64,000 bases of DNA from Siphonodentalium dalli. Taxonomy: Eukaryota > Mollusca > Scaphopoda > Gadilida > Siphonodentaliidae. The notes below the pieces were generated by a model that ran no database searches, was not told the DNA's origin, and saw only the letters and a program-made list of their open reading frames with translations. Both the position numbers and the translations under genes were made by a program. Shown piece after piece: positions 1-9,188 of this stretch (within the stretch, counting starts at the first letter, position 1; every line of letters begins with the position of its first letter). Location: the NCBI GenBank assembly GCA_032622095.1, contig CP136063.1, positions 146,745,379 to 146,809,378 on the forward strand, given 5' to 3'.

Positions 1-2694
1 ACCAAGCAATATTTCAGCGAGTGGAAAAAGTATAAATCAATCGGCAAGCACTTCGACGGGGTATGCTTCGAAGAGTTTCCTGACCTCGAAAAATTGTTCA
101 ATCTAAACCTGGAGGTCTACAATTTGAACGAAGAGGGTTTCGCCGTATCAGTGTACATGTCCAAGGGAAAGCACGATACAACCTTATACGTCAATATTTA
201 CGAAAACAACATGATGTATATAAAGAATTTCGCTCAATATGCGAGCAAGTACCAATGCGTCAGCTGCGATCGCCACTTTCCGAAATCTCGTGACTTACGA
301 TGCCACCAAGTGAGTTGCGTCAACCAGACGAAGTTCGTATATGCCAGTGTTTTTTACAAAGATTTCGAAAGCATCTTCATCCAGTTGGAACAACAGGGTA
401 TACACGTACCAACAAACGACCGAATATACCCGTGTTTTATTTGTTTCGATTACGAGTCGCTGCTTCAAAAACATACGACTTTTTTGACGATATCGACAAG
501 TTGAATGCGAAGCAACTACCGCCTCACAAGGCCTTCTACAACTCGATGTCAAAATCAAATATCAGCTTACTGTCAGCTCGTGTGGGAAACTGAAGGTATG
601 TCGACCTTTAAAGAATTTCTCATATGGTACAACAACAGAGACGTCAAACCCTTCGTCACTGCGGTCGAACGTTTGCAGACATTTTATTTCGATCAAAAAT
701 CGACGTCTTCAAAACAGCTATATCAGTACCCGGAATCGCCAGGCAATTGGCCTTTCGTGCCGCGTGTGAAAACGACGCAAACTTCGCGCTGTTTGGAAAG
801 AATGACTCGTCTTTGTTCAAAACGGTGAAGGATAATCTCACGGGAGGGCCTGCGATAATCTATACGAGAAATCACTGCGGCGGAAAAACATTTATCAGAG
901 CCGGGAGCGATTTATGTCAATCAGTACAGGGCTTCAACGCCAACGCCCTTTATTTGAATTCCTTCGAGAAAGCGATGCCGGTCGGTGCTTATATTATAAG
1001 AAGGGCCGAGAACGAATTCAAACCCGAATTAGGAGATAAATTCTTATCCGCCTACCATTGGATGGATTGGCTCACGCGTCACGAAGGTCTAGAGATCCAA
1101 CACAAAATGAACAGCGGCTTCGAAGTACGAATCGGCAAATTTCCAATCGACGGTTTTCAATCGGCTAAAGACGAACACAGTCGAGCGATTATCTTACAAT
1201 TCCATGGCTGTTGGTTTCACGGACATATCACGAACGAGAAATGGTTGAAGACTAGAGAAGCCAAATTTAAAAGAACGAACGATTCCACCGAATATTTCCG
1301 AAGTTTGGGTTACGAAGTCAGAGAAATATGGGAATGCGAATATAAAGAATACTGCCGAAATACTCCGAAGATCTACCAATTCATCAACGCTACGAGACCT
1401 CAATTTTTCCGTCGCCACAGACAACGGGTGAGCGAGGAAGAGATTTTGAAAGGTATCACAGACGACGAGCTGTTCGGAATGATCGAAGTCGATATAGAAG
1501 TTCCCGTCGAATGGCCGACTTCGCTGCCCGCGACATCCGCACTCGATCCTCACGAATATTTCGCTGAAAAGTCGCCGATTTTCTGCAACACCGATATTCC
1601 CTTCGACGCTATCGGTAAGCATATGCAAGATCACGCGCGGGAGCACGATCTTTCACAAAAGCTGTGTTGTCTCTTGGTTGGAGGTATGAAGGCCAGGCAA
1701 ATTTTGCCCTCTGCTGAAATGGTATTTATAGCACGGTATAGTAGTGACGATGAAGGTGATAGGGAATTCCGCGTACGGATCTATGATAATGAATAAAATG
1801 ACGCATCGAGATATCAAGTATATTCAGGGAGTGAACAAAACCTCTCTCAAAATCAATGAACCGCGATTGCGAAAATTGGAGTGCATGGACGAGGAAGAGG
1901 AATATTAGTCGAAATGGCTAAGCAAAAAATTAGTCGAAATGGCTAAGCAAAAAATCAAGCTGTACCAGCCTATCCAAGTGGGATTCTTTATTCTGCAATA
2001 CTGTAAACGAAGAATGTTGGAATTCTATTACGATTTCCTCGATTTATACGTGGAGAGACGTAATTTCGAATACCTAGAAATGGACACAGATTCGGCGTAT
2101 ATTGCACTCGCCGGGAAAACGTTCAGAGACGTAATCAAACCGGACATGTTGGATAAGTATGACGAAGGTATATCGGGCTTAGGTCACGATGACAACTCGG
2201 AGGATCGCTGGTTCCCGAGGACTTGTACGAAATACGCTGCTTTCGACAAACGAAAACCGGAATTATTTAAGCTGGAATACAGCGGAGACGAGATGATCGG
2301 GCTTTGCTCGAAAACCTACATCGTCCGAAAGGCGAAGGTCGTTAGACCTTCCAGTACCAGAATCGTCGGATATGGGCTACTCAGGAAAGCTATCAATCTG
2401 AAAAAGAAGTCACTCCCGAAATTTCGAAAAACGAATGAATATAAAATCAGATCCAAGGGATTACGAAAATGCAGCATTAAAGCACCGATGTCTATTTATA
2501 GAAGGGTACTTCGAAGCGGACGAGTAGGATCAGGGACCAACCGCGGATTCAGGGCGAGACACAACACCATATACACGTACACGCAGGAGAAGAGAGGTTT
2601 TTCACATTTTTATTGCAAAAGAAAGGTACTGAGATGCGGGATACGCACACGACTGTTAGATATTACATTAACTCCAGTAAAAAGCCTGAAATGA
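1..2694 (+). pseudogene. PolB: Protein-primed family B DNA polymerase (Polinton PolB), 5'-truncated by window, multiply frameshifted
   Basis: The coding frame is already open at base 1, so the N-terminus lies outside the window. A Cys/His zinc-finger-like segment (about 255 to 330) is followed by the exonuclease I motif FDYE (445 to 456). Palm motif A is at about 927 to 950, motif B (N-S-A-Y-G) at 1765 to 1779, and motif C (M-D-T-D-S) at 2080 to 2094. The C-terminal block ends at TGA 2692 to 2694. The reading frame changes near 465, 540, 700 and 1755, and a TAG lies at 1906 to 1908 inside a tandem duplication. The segment between the endonuclease-like region and motif B seems shorter than usual, suggesting an internal deletion. 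In motif A the expected catalytic Asp is Asn (codon AAC at 936 to 938). The family replicates linear viral or transposon genomes from a protein primer. This copy cannot encode an intact enzyme. Confidence 0.93.
1906..1955 (+). repeat. 25-bp perfect tandem duplication inside PolB
   Basis: Two adjacent identical 25-bp copies (1906 to 1930 and 1931 to 1955) begin TAGTCGAAATGG. The first copy places TAG in frame. After the second copy the same numerical frame continues into the motif C region. A 25-bp insertion shifts phase by one, so it may compensate another single-base change nearby. It looks like a simple slippage-type lesion in a non-selected gene. Confidence 0.95.
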
Positions 2695-2998
2695 AGGATG
2701 GGGAGCCCCAGTATATACACACATGGAATCGGAGAGAGAGGGAGAAAAAAAACTATGCTGGTAAATACGCCTCTTTCATACGTGGTGCGGTGCGGTGGGG
2801 CAAAAAAATCCCCCACCCAGCGCCACCGACTCTCTCTCTCTCTGAGAGAGAGAGAGAGACGAAGAAAAGAGCCAGTCCCAAGCCTGGAAAAAAAAAAGTA
2901 TGAGGGCCAGCCGCTGCCGCCGCCGCCGCCCCCCCCCCCGGGAAGGGGGAAGGGGAAAGGGGTAAAAACAAAACAAAATTAAAAAAACAAATTTTTTA
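2695..2998. repeat. Low-complexity convergent intergenic spacer
   Basis: The spacer lies between the 3' ends of PolB and the protease. It contains purine-rich stretches, a perfect palindrome of (CT)n followed by (GA)n at about 2830 to 2860, CCG repeats followed by a run of C at about 2920 to 2940, then G/A-rich sequence. Short frames here are low-complexity artefacts. A hairpin between converging genes could serve in termination, but that is inference. Confidence 0.8.
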
Positions 2999-3000
2999 TT
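2995..3000 (-). terminator. AATAAA polyadenylation signal overlapping the protease stop codon
   Basis: On the minus strand the protease TAA (3001 to 2999) is immediately part of TTTAATAAAAAA, giving a canonical AATAAA that overlaps the stop. This would be a very compact 3' end for the leftward late-type block. Confidence 0.6.
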
Positions 3001-3457
3001 AAACACAAAATGGATAAATACTTCCTACGTAATTATATACGAATAAATCGTTCGCGCGTAAATCGTCTCCGAATAGCGACTCGAAGTCGGTCGTAGAACG
3101 TCCGCTAAACTTCCATTTCAAATACAATAGGCAGTATTTTCCGCATACTTTACAATCGAAACTTTGAAAACTTCTGGAATTATGAACGACCGGTATTCCC
3201 GATCTATTCAAGTAGTTCGTTATGTGGAAACTATATGTCCCCGGACCGTAGCCGTAACTGTCGAAATATTCTACTACATCCTTATGTCTATATATAGCTA
3301 GCCAATGAAATCCTTCGCTTCCTGATGGGTCCGTATTGAGTATAAGTCCTCGACCGTTCCTTATCTCCGGAATTTTATCCGCCGGAAATACACCCTCTGC
3401 CCGTTTAGACAATATCGGATCGGCTTCGATGCAGCATTTCAATTGAACGGTATTCAT
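2999..3457 (-). CDS. PRO: Adenain-like cysteine protease (C5/Ulp1-type maturation protease)
   Basis: This is an intact 152-residue frame. The catalytic triad of the adenovirus-protease fold is visible: His51 in HWLAIY, Asp66 in EYFDSYG, and Cys105 in CGKYC, with Gln98 placed for the oxyanion hole. In adenoviruses and Polintons this enzyme cleaves capsid and core precursors during virion maturation. The ATG (3457 to 3455) overlaps the TGA of the upstream capsid gene by the sequence ATGA, so the two genes are packed end to end. The length is somewhat shorter than adenovirus proteases but usual for Polinton versions. No disruption is seen in this gene. Confidence 0.92.
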   Translation of the reverse strand: MNTVQLKCCIEADPILSKRAEGVFPADKIPEIRNGRGLILNTDPSGSEGFHWLAIYRHKDVVEYFDSYGYGPGTYSFHITNYLNRSGIPVVHNSRSFQSFDCKVCGKYCLLYLKWKFSGRSTTDFESLFGDDLRANDLFVYNYVGSIYPFCV

Positions 3458-4677
3458 GCCGTGATAACGTTTCTTTGCTGGTCTATCTGAAATAATGCCG
3501 GCGTTTCACTGTATATTATGCAGGACACGGCCTCCGTCAAAGCTTTTCCGAAATCTTCCTGCAATCAGATGTTACCCCGTTTAAGTAGCGGCAAGGACTG
3601 TATAACCACTTTCGTATTCCTCCATTTTAATAACGTTATCGCGATTTTGACGCCACATTCCGCTAAATTCCATCATATCTACATAGGAATTTGTGAACGT
3701 TTCCCCCTCGGTCGAAGTGAAGTTGAGTTTCGTAGGACCAGACCTTCCGACGGAAACGCTGTCTCGAGTCAAACTAATTTCGAGACGAAGCCGATTACGA
3801 GTCACATGGGCGAAAAGCCTTGGAAAATATTATTCCAACTGAATAAGACTTGACCGCTTTGAATTGACATCATCTTAACTTGGGAGCTGTTGTAAGGATA
3901 TTTCGCCGTGACGGTTTTGAGCGTTTGGTTGTGCGCCAAAATAACAGCCGGAGATACCTTGACCTTGCAGGTTTCTAGTATCGCATCGTCTATATGTACT
4001 TTGTACGTCGCGGCGTCGTCGGTCGTCATCAGACAAAACGACGGGTCGGTGCGATACAATCTCACGACCACGTCCACTTGATTCAATAGATAACGATCTT
4101 GCAAAAATACGTCGTGGAGAATAGGTCCGCATAAATCCACGGTTTTGCTATCTGCCGTCTGCTTCGAACGCATAGTTAATCCGTCGTTCCTTCCTTTCAT
4201 GTCTGCACTTTCCATATGTCCAGATTTATCTTCGTGAAATAACTGACTTCCCAGCTGCGTTAGTTTAGCGACATTCCCGTATTTCAACAGCGTCTGAATA
4301 ATACTCTTGTACTGGTAGTTATTGGTGTTCGAAGATACCAACTTCCCGGACATGAACACGTGTACTTGTTCGAACATAGAGGACATAAAAAGATTGACCG
4401 GTCCGACTTTATCGGTGTCAGCGATCGACTAGCCGTCTTTTTTCGTAATTTTAGCTTTTACGTGTAACCGACTTCTTTTAATATCCAGATATTCCATCGC
4501 ATTCTGTCCCGGTATGTGGAACTCGATAGGCGAGAGGTTGGAGAGTTGAGACACCGGCCGGTTTTCTTCGAAGGTTATACTCTGAACTCCAGTTTGATGA
4601 GGCGGTAATTTGAAAAGATTAAGCGAGCTGGGTTGCGCCTCACAGAACGTTTCTTTATTTAGGACCGACATTGTCAA
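3454..4677 (-). pseudogene. MCP: Major capsid protein (double jelly-roll), broken
   Basis: The reading frame starts at 4677 with a typical Polinton MCP N-terminus. It continues as a capsid segment from 4386 to 3804 and a later segment from 3805 to 3581, and it ends at a TGA at 3456 to 3454. Breaks are a TAG at 4431 to 4429 (the same frame continues after it), a TGA at 3804 to 3802, frame changes between about 3800 and 3600, and a TGA at 3567 to 3565. This is the double-jelly-roll hexon-like protein annotated in animal genomes as F54H12.2-like. It forms the trimeric capsomers of a Polinton virion. The 5' end overlaps the 3' end of the basic-protein gene by 23 bases. The disruptions make this copy non-functional. 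Confidence 0.9.
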
Positions 4678-5020
4678 AAGCGTCGTGCTTCCGTCTCTTG
4701 GCGGTGATCTGCGCCTTACTGACGAGTTTCCGTTTTTTACCTCTTTTTATAGCCGTCTGTCTCTGAATTTGACTCTTGGCTCGTTCCACGTCTTGTTGGG
4801 AGGGAGTTACGAGCGACACTTTGATTTCCCCTTGAGGCGGAACCTGTTCTGTAGAATATCTTTCGATCGGTATCATATAGGTCTGTTGAATATCACCTAC
4901 ACCGCCACCGCCGGTTTGAACGTTATAGTTATATGCGTACGTGTTAGTTTTACCGCCGGCGATATTGCGGTAAAACCTCAACCATTTTTGCGTGTCCGGC
5001 ATATAGAGTTTGTCCATCAT
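4655..5020 (-). CDS. Basic Polinton protein upstream of the capsid gene (possible core/DNA-condensing protein)
   Basis: This 121-residue frame starts with M-M-D-K-L-Y-M-P-D, a recognisable N-terminus for the protein that sits between penton and MCP in animal Polintons. A Gly-rich middle (QTGGGGVG) is followed by a strongly basic tail rich in Lys/Arg (KRGKKRK, AKRRKH). The charge and position suggest a virion core or scaffold role comparable to adenovirus core proteins, but that is inference. The start codon overlaps the penton stop as TAATG. Its 3' end overlaps the MCP start by 23 bases. No break is visible. Confidence 0.65.
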   Translation of the reverse strand: MMDKLYMPDTQKWLRFYRNIAGGKTNTYAYNYNVQTGGGGVGDIQQTYMIPIERYSTEQVPPQGEIKVSLVTPSQQDVERAKSQIQRQTAIKRGKKRKLVSKAQITAKRRKHDAFDNVGPK

Positions 5021-5460
5021 TACGAATAGAACGGATACCTTTTGAGATATAACGTCAACGTCGACGGTTCCGTTAAAAATGAAGCCGGGTTACCCGCTTG
5101 ATCTCTTATATAGAATTCCATATCATAAATTTCATTCACTTTGAGAGGAATATATTGAGGTATCGAGAAACTATGCGTCCATTTCCCGTTCTTAGACGGG
5201 TACACGACGCGCATTAAAGGTTCCGAGCGACCACTACCGATAGACTCGGTACATATATCACTCATAACGTACTGGTGTGATTTTCCTTTAGCGGTTTTGG
5301 AGTTCTTTGTCGAAGCGTCGATATCGGTGATCGCCACCATCCAGAAACCATCTAACTTAAGCGACGAACTCAAATGAATACGAAAATTATGAGTATTATT
5401 GTCTTTCCAATATTTCAAACTCTGATCGCTCCTTATCGTTATATAATAATCCGACTGCAT
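5020..5460 (-). CDS. mCP: Minor capsid protein (penton-like single jelly roll)
   Basis: This is an intact 146-residue frame. The N-terminus (SDYYITIRSDQS, then NFRIHLSSSLKLDGFWMVAITDI) and the C-terminus (STLTLYLKRYPFY) match the Polinton penton pattern: short beta strands with an L-x-G-x-W-x-V-A motif. The protein is expected to form the five-fold vertices of the capsid. The frame begins inside the 3' end of the next upstream gene and its TAA overlaps the ATG of the basic protein. The compact capsid block of penton, basic protein, MCP and protease is thus contiguous with no intergenic DNA. Confidence 0.82.
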   Translation of the reverse strand: MQSDYYITIRSDQSLKYWKDNNTHNFRIHLSSSLKLDGFWMVAITDIDASTKNSKTAKGKSHQYVMSDICTESIGSGRSEPLMRVVYPSKNGKWTHSFSIPQYIPLKVNEIYDMEFYIRDQAGNPASFLTEPSTLTLYLKRYPFYS

Positions 5461-5761
5461 TTCAACCTCAGGATAATCGGTTTGAGCAGTAGTGGTAGTA
5501 TATGCTGATATTTGCTCAACAAGTTTCTTCGCTGCTTGTCCACTACCCGCTTAGAAACCAAACGTCGTATAACGTTTCTATAGTCGTACAACTCGTTTTT
5601 GTCTTTGGTAGTCATAGGACAAACGGCATGAAGTACGTTGTATACGACTTCGGTTAGTGCGTGCAGTTGATCGTCCGACAAAGTTCTTAAAATAGATTTC
5701 CGTTCTGAGTCGGTCGTTGATATTAATATTTTGAATAATGACAAATATTTTTTACACCCAT
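5439..5761 (-). pseudogene. Small helical/basic Polinton protein upstream of penton
   Basis: A frame of about 100 residues runs from 5744 to 5439 but has no ATG of its own. The plausible ATG is at 5761 to 5759 in another phase, implying a one-base frameshift at the 5' end. The body is alpha-helical with a basic segment (RRLVSKRVVDKQRRN) and a hydrophobic C-terminus, a pattern of the short protein often found beside the penton gene in animal Polintons. A role like adenovirus minor core or membrane-active peptides has been suggested for such proteins, but function is not shown here. It overlaps the penton start by 22 bases. Confidence 0.6.
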
Positions 5762-5815
5762 GTTACCGGCTGGAGATATAGAGTCGTTATAGTCAGTTAT
5801 TATCGTTTGACCCGC

Positions 5816-5824
5816 TATTTATAG
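5816..5824 (-). promoter_or_regulatory. TATA-like box for the capsid block
   Basis: The minus strand reads TATAAATAG about 55 bases upstream of the presumptive first ATG of the capsid block (5761). There is no other gene in between. The position fits a core promoter for the penton-to-protease series. Confidence 0.45.
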
Positions 5825-5832
5825 TATTGAGG

Positions 5833-6865
5833 TCATCTTTTTTTTACCCAGGAATCGTATTTGGGACTCGGCCAGCCTTTCCAACTCACTAGGTATTCTT
5901 TCTGGCCGCCTCTTTTACGAGATCGAATAACGGAGTCGATCAAATAGGTTTCTCCTTCGTAGGACTTGCTCAGCTGATTCTGATAGAACGTACCGTAATG
6001 ATTTCTCCAGAGTAATCTTTCAGACGGAATTGCGGAATACCCTGTTTCATAAATCTCTCCGTTATAACGAATAATTCGCGGGTCAAACGTTCGTCGTATT
6101 CTCTCTGAAACGTCCTGAGTAGGTACGATATCCGGACTAAATCCCCCACATTGAAGTTATATTTTAGTCGTTTGTTAACCTCGTTGGTTTGATATAGTAA
6201 ATTCCACAGGGCTGCAGAGTCATCTCGTTTGACGCACGCCGGTCGTCTCTTGATAGTGCGATGATAGGTATTATTATAACTTTCGGTAACTTCGGCGAGT
6301 ACGTTGACCCATTTATGCGTCTGGTTATGGGTCATATAGCGGGTGAGACGCATTTTTATACTTTTAATCGCTCGTTCCGCGTAGTTGGCTTTACCAATTT
6401 AAGGTATCTTTTGAATTGAACATTGACGTACTCAGTGCAGGGGTCAGATCTTATCTTTTGCGGAACTCTTCCCTCTGAGAATATAGTTTCAAAAGCTCGT
6501 ACTATTTCCTTAGCGGTCTTCATCCGCAGTGGTACCGTCCATACGTACTTAGACATAATATCTATAGCCAAAGCGAAATATAAATAACCGTCATTATCGA
6601 GTCTGTACTTTTCCATATACGCGGTGTCTACGTCCCATTGATAATCCACGGCCGGCGCTATAAATTTCCTTCTCCGGAACTTTCGTTTGTCTTCTTTGTG
6701 TAGGGAATAGCTTTCTTGTTTAGAAAGCCAATCTTTTATTTTGTTTCTATTCAAGACGAATTTAACTTCCTTACGCGTTATTCTATACAGCTTGTCGGCT
6801 CCAGCGTACGCAGCTGCGTGGGCGGGGTCATAATATATAGTCTTCAGGTAGTCTTCGTATTTCAT
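5833..6865 (-). pseudogene. INT: Retrovirus-type DDE integrase with C-terminal chromodomain, frameshifted
   Basis: The first ATG in frame is at 6865 (an upstream GTG is unlikely). An N-terminal YYDPAHA...KLYR block leads into the rve core. The first catalytic Asp lies in the segment DYQWDVDTAYM, the second in RSDPCTEYVN. The glutamate (A-E-R) sits in a different phase just upstream of 6353, so a frameshift lies near 6400. A second segment runs from 6353 to 5970. After another phase change near 5985, a chromodomain (E-T-Y-L-I-D...YLVSWKGW) follows to TGA 5835 to 5833. The enzyme would insert the linear genome into host DNA, with the chromodomain reading chromatin marks. The second motif SDPCTE deviates from the usual SDxGTE. 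Two frameshifts disable this copy. Confidence 0.88.
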
Positions 6866-6911
6866 AATTTCAACCACTTAGGTCTTTTCTGTTTAGAGAT
6901 TTAATTCTCTT

Positions 6912-7678
6912 TCACTTCAGCAGAATTCCGGGCGGCGGTGGTAAGGAGATACCTAAACCTAATTGCGTTTTATATGCCTCTGTTTGAGTGGACCTAGTCG
7001 CGACTTCTTCTTCAGATTTATTGCGTTCCTTTATTGGGTAGTCAGGTTTAATTCGGGGTTCGTGCGTCTCAGTTTTTACCGACTTATAGTCGTTATTTAC
7101 GACCTCGTCCTGAGTGGTTTGACCCGACAGTAGGTACCCAAAATTTCTGAGGTGGCGTCCCTGTACGCTTCTAATATAAATTTACTTTGACCCGGAAACG
7201 CCTGACGGGCTAAATACTGCAACTGGGTAACGTCTCGAGGATTCTTCATAAGCAGGTTTATATGAGTATTGAGATTGATAGTTCTTCCGTACCGCCCCTT
7301 GTTGAATTGGTTTTGATTCAGATATATCACCGTCAGATTACAGTGATGCATACCTTTCACAAATAGATTCTCCATCTCGCTCGATGATAACACGGTATCC
7401 ATCAAGTCATCCAAAACGACCACGTTACATTTATTCGAATCTGATATATCTCTCAAATCTTTTTCATCGGGTACACCCTCGCGAAACGAAATAAACGAGA
7501 GTTCTCTAGCTATTTGATTGTACAAAGGTTGATATATTCCGTAACAATATAGAACGCGATCTGGTGCTTGTGAGAACATTTGGTGTTTATATTTCAACAA
7601 ACGATACAACCAAGTAGTTTTTCCCGAACACGTAGCGCCGGAAATAGCGATCGACGTGTTGATCGTAAAAGGATACAT
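6912..7678 (-). pseudogene. ATP: Genome-packaging ATPase (FtsK/HerA superfamily), C-terminal frameshift
   Basis: Starting at ATG 7678, Walker A GATCSGKT is at residues 14 to 21 and Walker B VVVLDD at 86 to 91. A downstream YLNQNQF segment is the sensor-like region, and the block KNPRDVTQLQYLARQ...FPGQSKFILEAYRDAT is typical of Polinton packaging ATPases. The frame stops at 7097, but the expected C-terminus (starting G-Y-L-L) continues one phase over and ends at TGA 6914 to 6912, so a single frameshift near 7130 is inferred. The ATPase domain itself is intact. Its role is to pump viral DNA into preformed capsids. A TATATAAA box lies about 36 bases upstream. Confidence 0.9.
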
Positions 7679-7713
7679 AGTTGAATAACTGATATCGGCG
7701 TTATTAGTGCTAA

Positions 7714-7721
7714 TTTATATA
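7714..7721 (-). promoter_or_regulatory. TATATAAA box upstream of packaging ATPase
   Basis: This is an exact TATATAAA on the minus strand, 36 to 43 bases upstream of the ATPase ATG. The same octamer is found upstream of two other genes of the element. Confidence 0.5.
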
Positions 7722-7794
7722 TCTGAGAAAGGTAAGAGAGATATATCGATCGAATAGAGGGGAGGGGAAATAATAAATAAAGAAAACACAATAA

Positions 7795-8019
7795 TTAACT
7801 ACGTATATTGTTTAATCCATTATAGAATACAGTACTTCCGTTCAACGCTCCAACAGAAAGTTGGTTCCTTGCCATGAGCTCTGATATTAGTTTGTTCGTT
7901 TTTTTTGTATATCCGATACCCCAGTTGGGCGGGCGGGATACGTGTTCATAAACGTCCGCTTCAGAATACTTCTTTTCGAATATCAGACTCGGTGATAACG
8001 ATATTTTGAAATTGTTCAT
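7795..8019 (-). CDS. Small hypothetical Polinton protein (74 aa)
   Basis: This frame starts at ATG 8019, inside and out of phase with the 3' end of the PC4-like gene (overlap 59 bases), and stops at 7795. It is hydrophilic with no membrane segment and no recognised motif. It could be a separate overlapping gene, or the C-terminal continuation of the PC4-like protein after a frameshift. The sequence alone does not decide. It is located between the PC4-like gene and the ATPase promoter. Confidence 0.4.
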   Translation of the reverse strand: MNNFKISLSPSLIFEKKYSEADVYEHVSRPPNWGIGYTKKTNKLISELMARNQLSVGALNGSTVFYNGLNNIRS

Positions 8020-8716
8020 AGGTCACCGTCCTTTCAATGTTTTTGGCTTCATCTTTAAACACAAGAAATAACTCGGTTTCATCAGTTCTATTGAAAGCGA
8101 TAGCGAATAACTCCGGCCACATTTGGTTGGACTGTAAACACACATCGTGATCGTTTTGGCTGGGTCTGTTATTTAAACCGCCGTAACAAGCTTTTTCCAC
8201 TTCAACCCGTAATTGCTTTCGAACCAGTTCGGCGTAAATCTTAATTAACCATCCACGTAGATCGTCACAGTGTGTGGCCGGAACGGGTGTTAATAGCTGT
8301 TCCTGTTCCTTTATACTTTGGTCTATCTTCTGTATATTCTTCTTCAATTCGTCCAATTCTTGAGTTTTGAGAGTGATTCCGTACGATGACGGGTTGAGAT
8401 TTCCGTCATTTCGATAAAACTTGCAGATATGTATTAGGGTACATCCCGCGTAAATACAAACGTTGATATATCTGTCCCTTCCCAAGTAAATCATATCCAT
8501 TTCCGTCCCGTCTATTCCTTGAATACGACTGTGAATTTCGTATTCGATAACGTCTAAGTTTTCTTTAAGAATTTAATATTCTCCAATATGCAGACTGGTA
8601 CCGGTTTTGGAAGGTTTACGGTTTCCATCTTGCGAGTAATGTCTCCTTATATGCACATTCACTATACCTTCGTAGGAAGACACGTCTGCGTAAATATCTC
8701 TACCGAGGTAAATCAT
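7961..8716 (-). pseudogene. Protein with two tandem PC4 (p15/Sub1)-like ssDNA-binding domains, split by an in-frame stop
   Basis: From ATG 8716 the first domain reads I-Y-L-G-R-D-x-Y-A-D-V, then HIRRHYSQDG, then KPSKTGTSL. A TAA at 8575 to 8573 interrupts, and the same frame continues without a shift into a second copy starting I-Y-L-G-R-D-R-Y-I-N-V and ending near P-S-S-Y-G-I-T-L. Both show the beta-strand pattern of the transcriptional coactivator p15/PC4 fold, which binds single-stranded DNA. After the second domain comes a helical, charged region (ELKKNIQKIDQSIKEQEQ) and about 100 residues of unknown fold. The role could be replication-associated ssDNA binding or late transcription; both are inference. 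The TAA could be a disabling mutation, or it could separate two genes. Confidence 0.62.
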
Positions 8717-8770
8717 TTTGTCCCTGGAGAAAATAACAGAATATACTAAACGTGTGTGTTACGTTCGTAC

Positions 8771-8778
8771 TTTATATA
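8771..8778 (-). promoter_or_regulatory. TATATAAA box upstream of the PC4-like gene
   Basis: An exact TATATAAA octamer lies on the minus strand about 55 bases before ATG 8716, in the 150-base gap behind the membrane-protein gene. It is a good candidate core promoter. Confidence 0.5.
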
Positions 8779-8866
8779 CCAGTAGCTGAACTGGCTCGAA
8801 CCGGTTCTATCCAGAATACCTCCCGCTCAGCGTTAGTGTGGGTGTGTTATATATAGATCTTCCTAA

Positions 8867-9130
8867 TTAGGTTGTAGATACTTCGCCGATAGTACGTTGC
8901 ATAGACGGGGCCAGTAGCATATAACCCAGGCATCCGCTTACTAAACTCGTCCAGAATGCCGTTTGATTTGTTGCTGCACTTAGATTTACCAAGCTTACGA
9001 CGATCACTATCATAATAACGGTCACCTGGCAGAAATATACAATTTGCGCTCGAGAAATTTCTCTACCCATCCAATCCCATTTAGTCGACATGTTGGACGG
9101 CGCTCTCTCTATAGTATCAACGTCATCCAT
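8867..9130 (-). CDS. Small two-helix membrane protein of Polintons
   Basis: This is an intact 87-residue frame from ATG 9130. A charged N-terminus carries two Trp (KWDWMGREISR). The first hydrophobic helix is at about residues 30 to 52 (IVYFCQVTVIMIVIVVSLV). A short N-rich loop (NLSAATNQTAFW) is followed by a second hydrophobic segment containing SGCLGYMLLAP. The SLVNLS...LWTxLxSxCLGYxLPxP arrangement is a recurrent small gene in animal Polintons/adintoviruses. Its function is unknown. A virion or host-membrane role is possible. It lies just downstream of the kinase gene, whose 3' end contains a plausible TATA box for it. Confidence 0.65.
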   Translation of the reverse strand: MDDVDTIERAPSNMSTKWDWMGREISRAQIVYFCQVTVIMIVIVVSLVNLSAATNQTAFWTSLVSGCLGYMLLAPSMQRTIGEVSTT

Positions 9131-9177
9131 CGCACGAAGTGCTTAGGGAACTGTCGTGTGTACTGCCCTCGTATTTC

Positions 9178-9188
9178 CTTATAAATAA
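9178..9188 (-). promoter_or_regulatory. TATTTATAAGG, possible TATA box for the membrane-protein gene
   Basis: It lies immediately after the stop codon of the kinase gene, about 50 bases upstream of ATG 9130. The spacing suits a short 5' leader. Confidence 0.35.
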
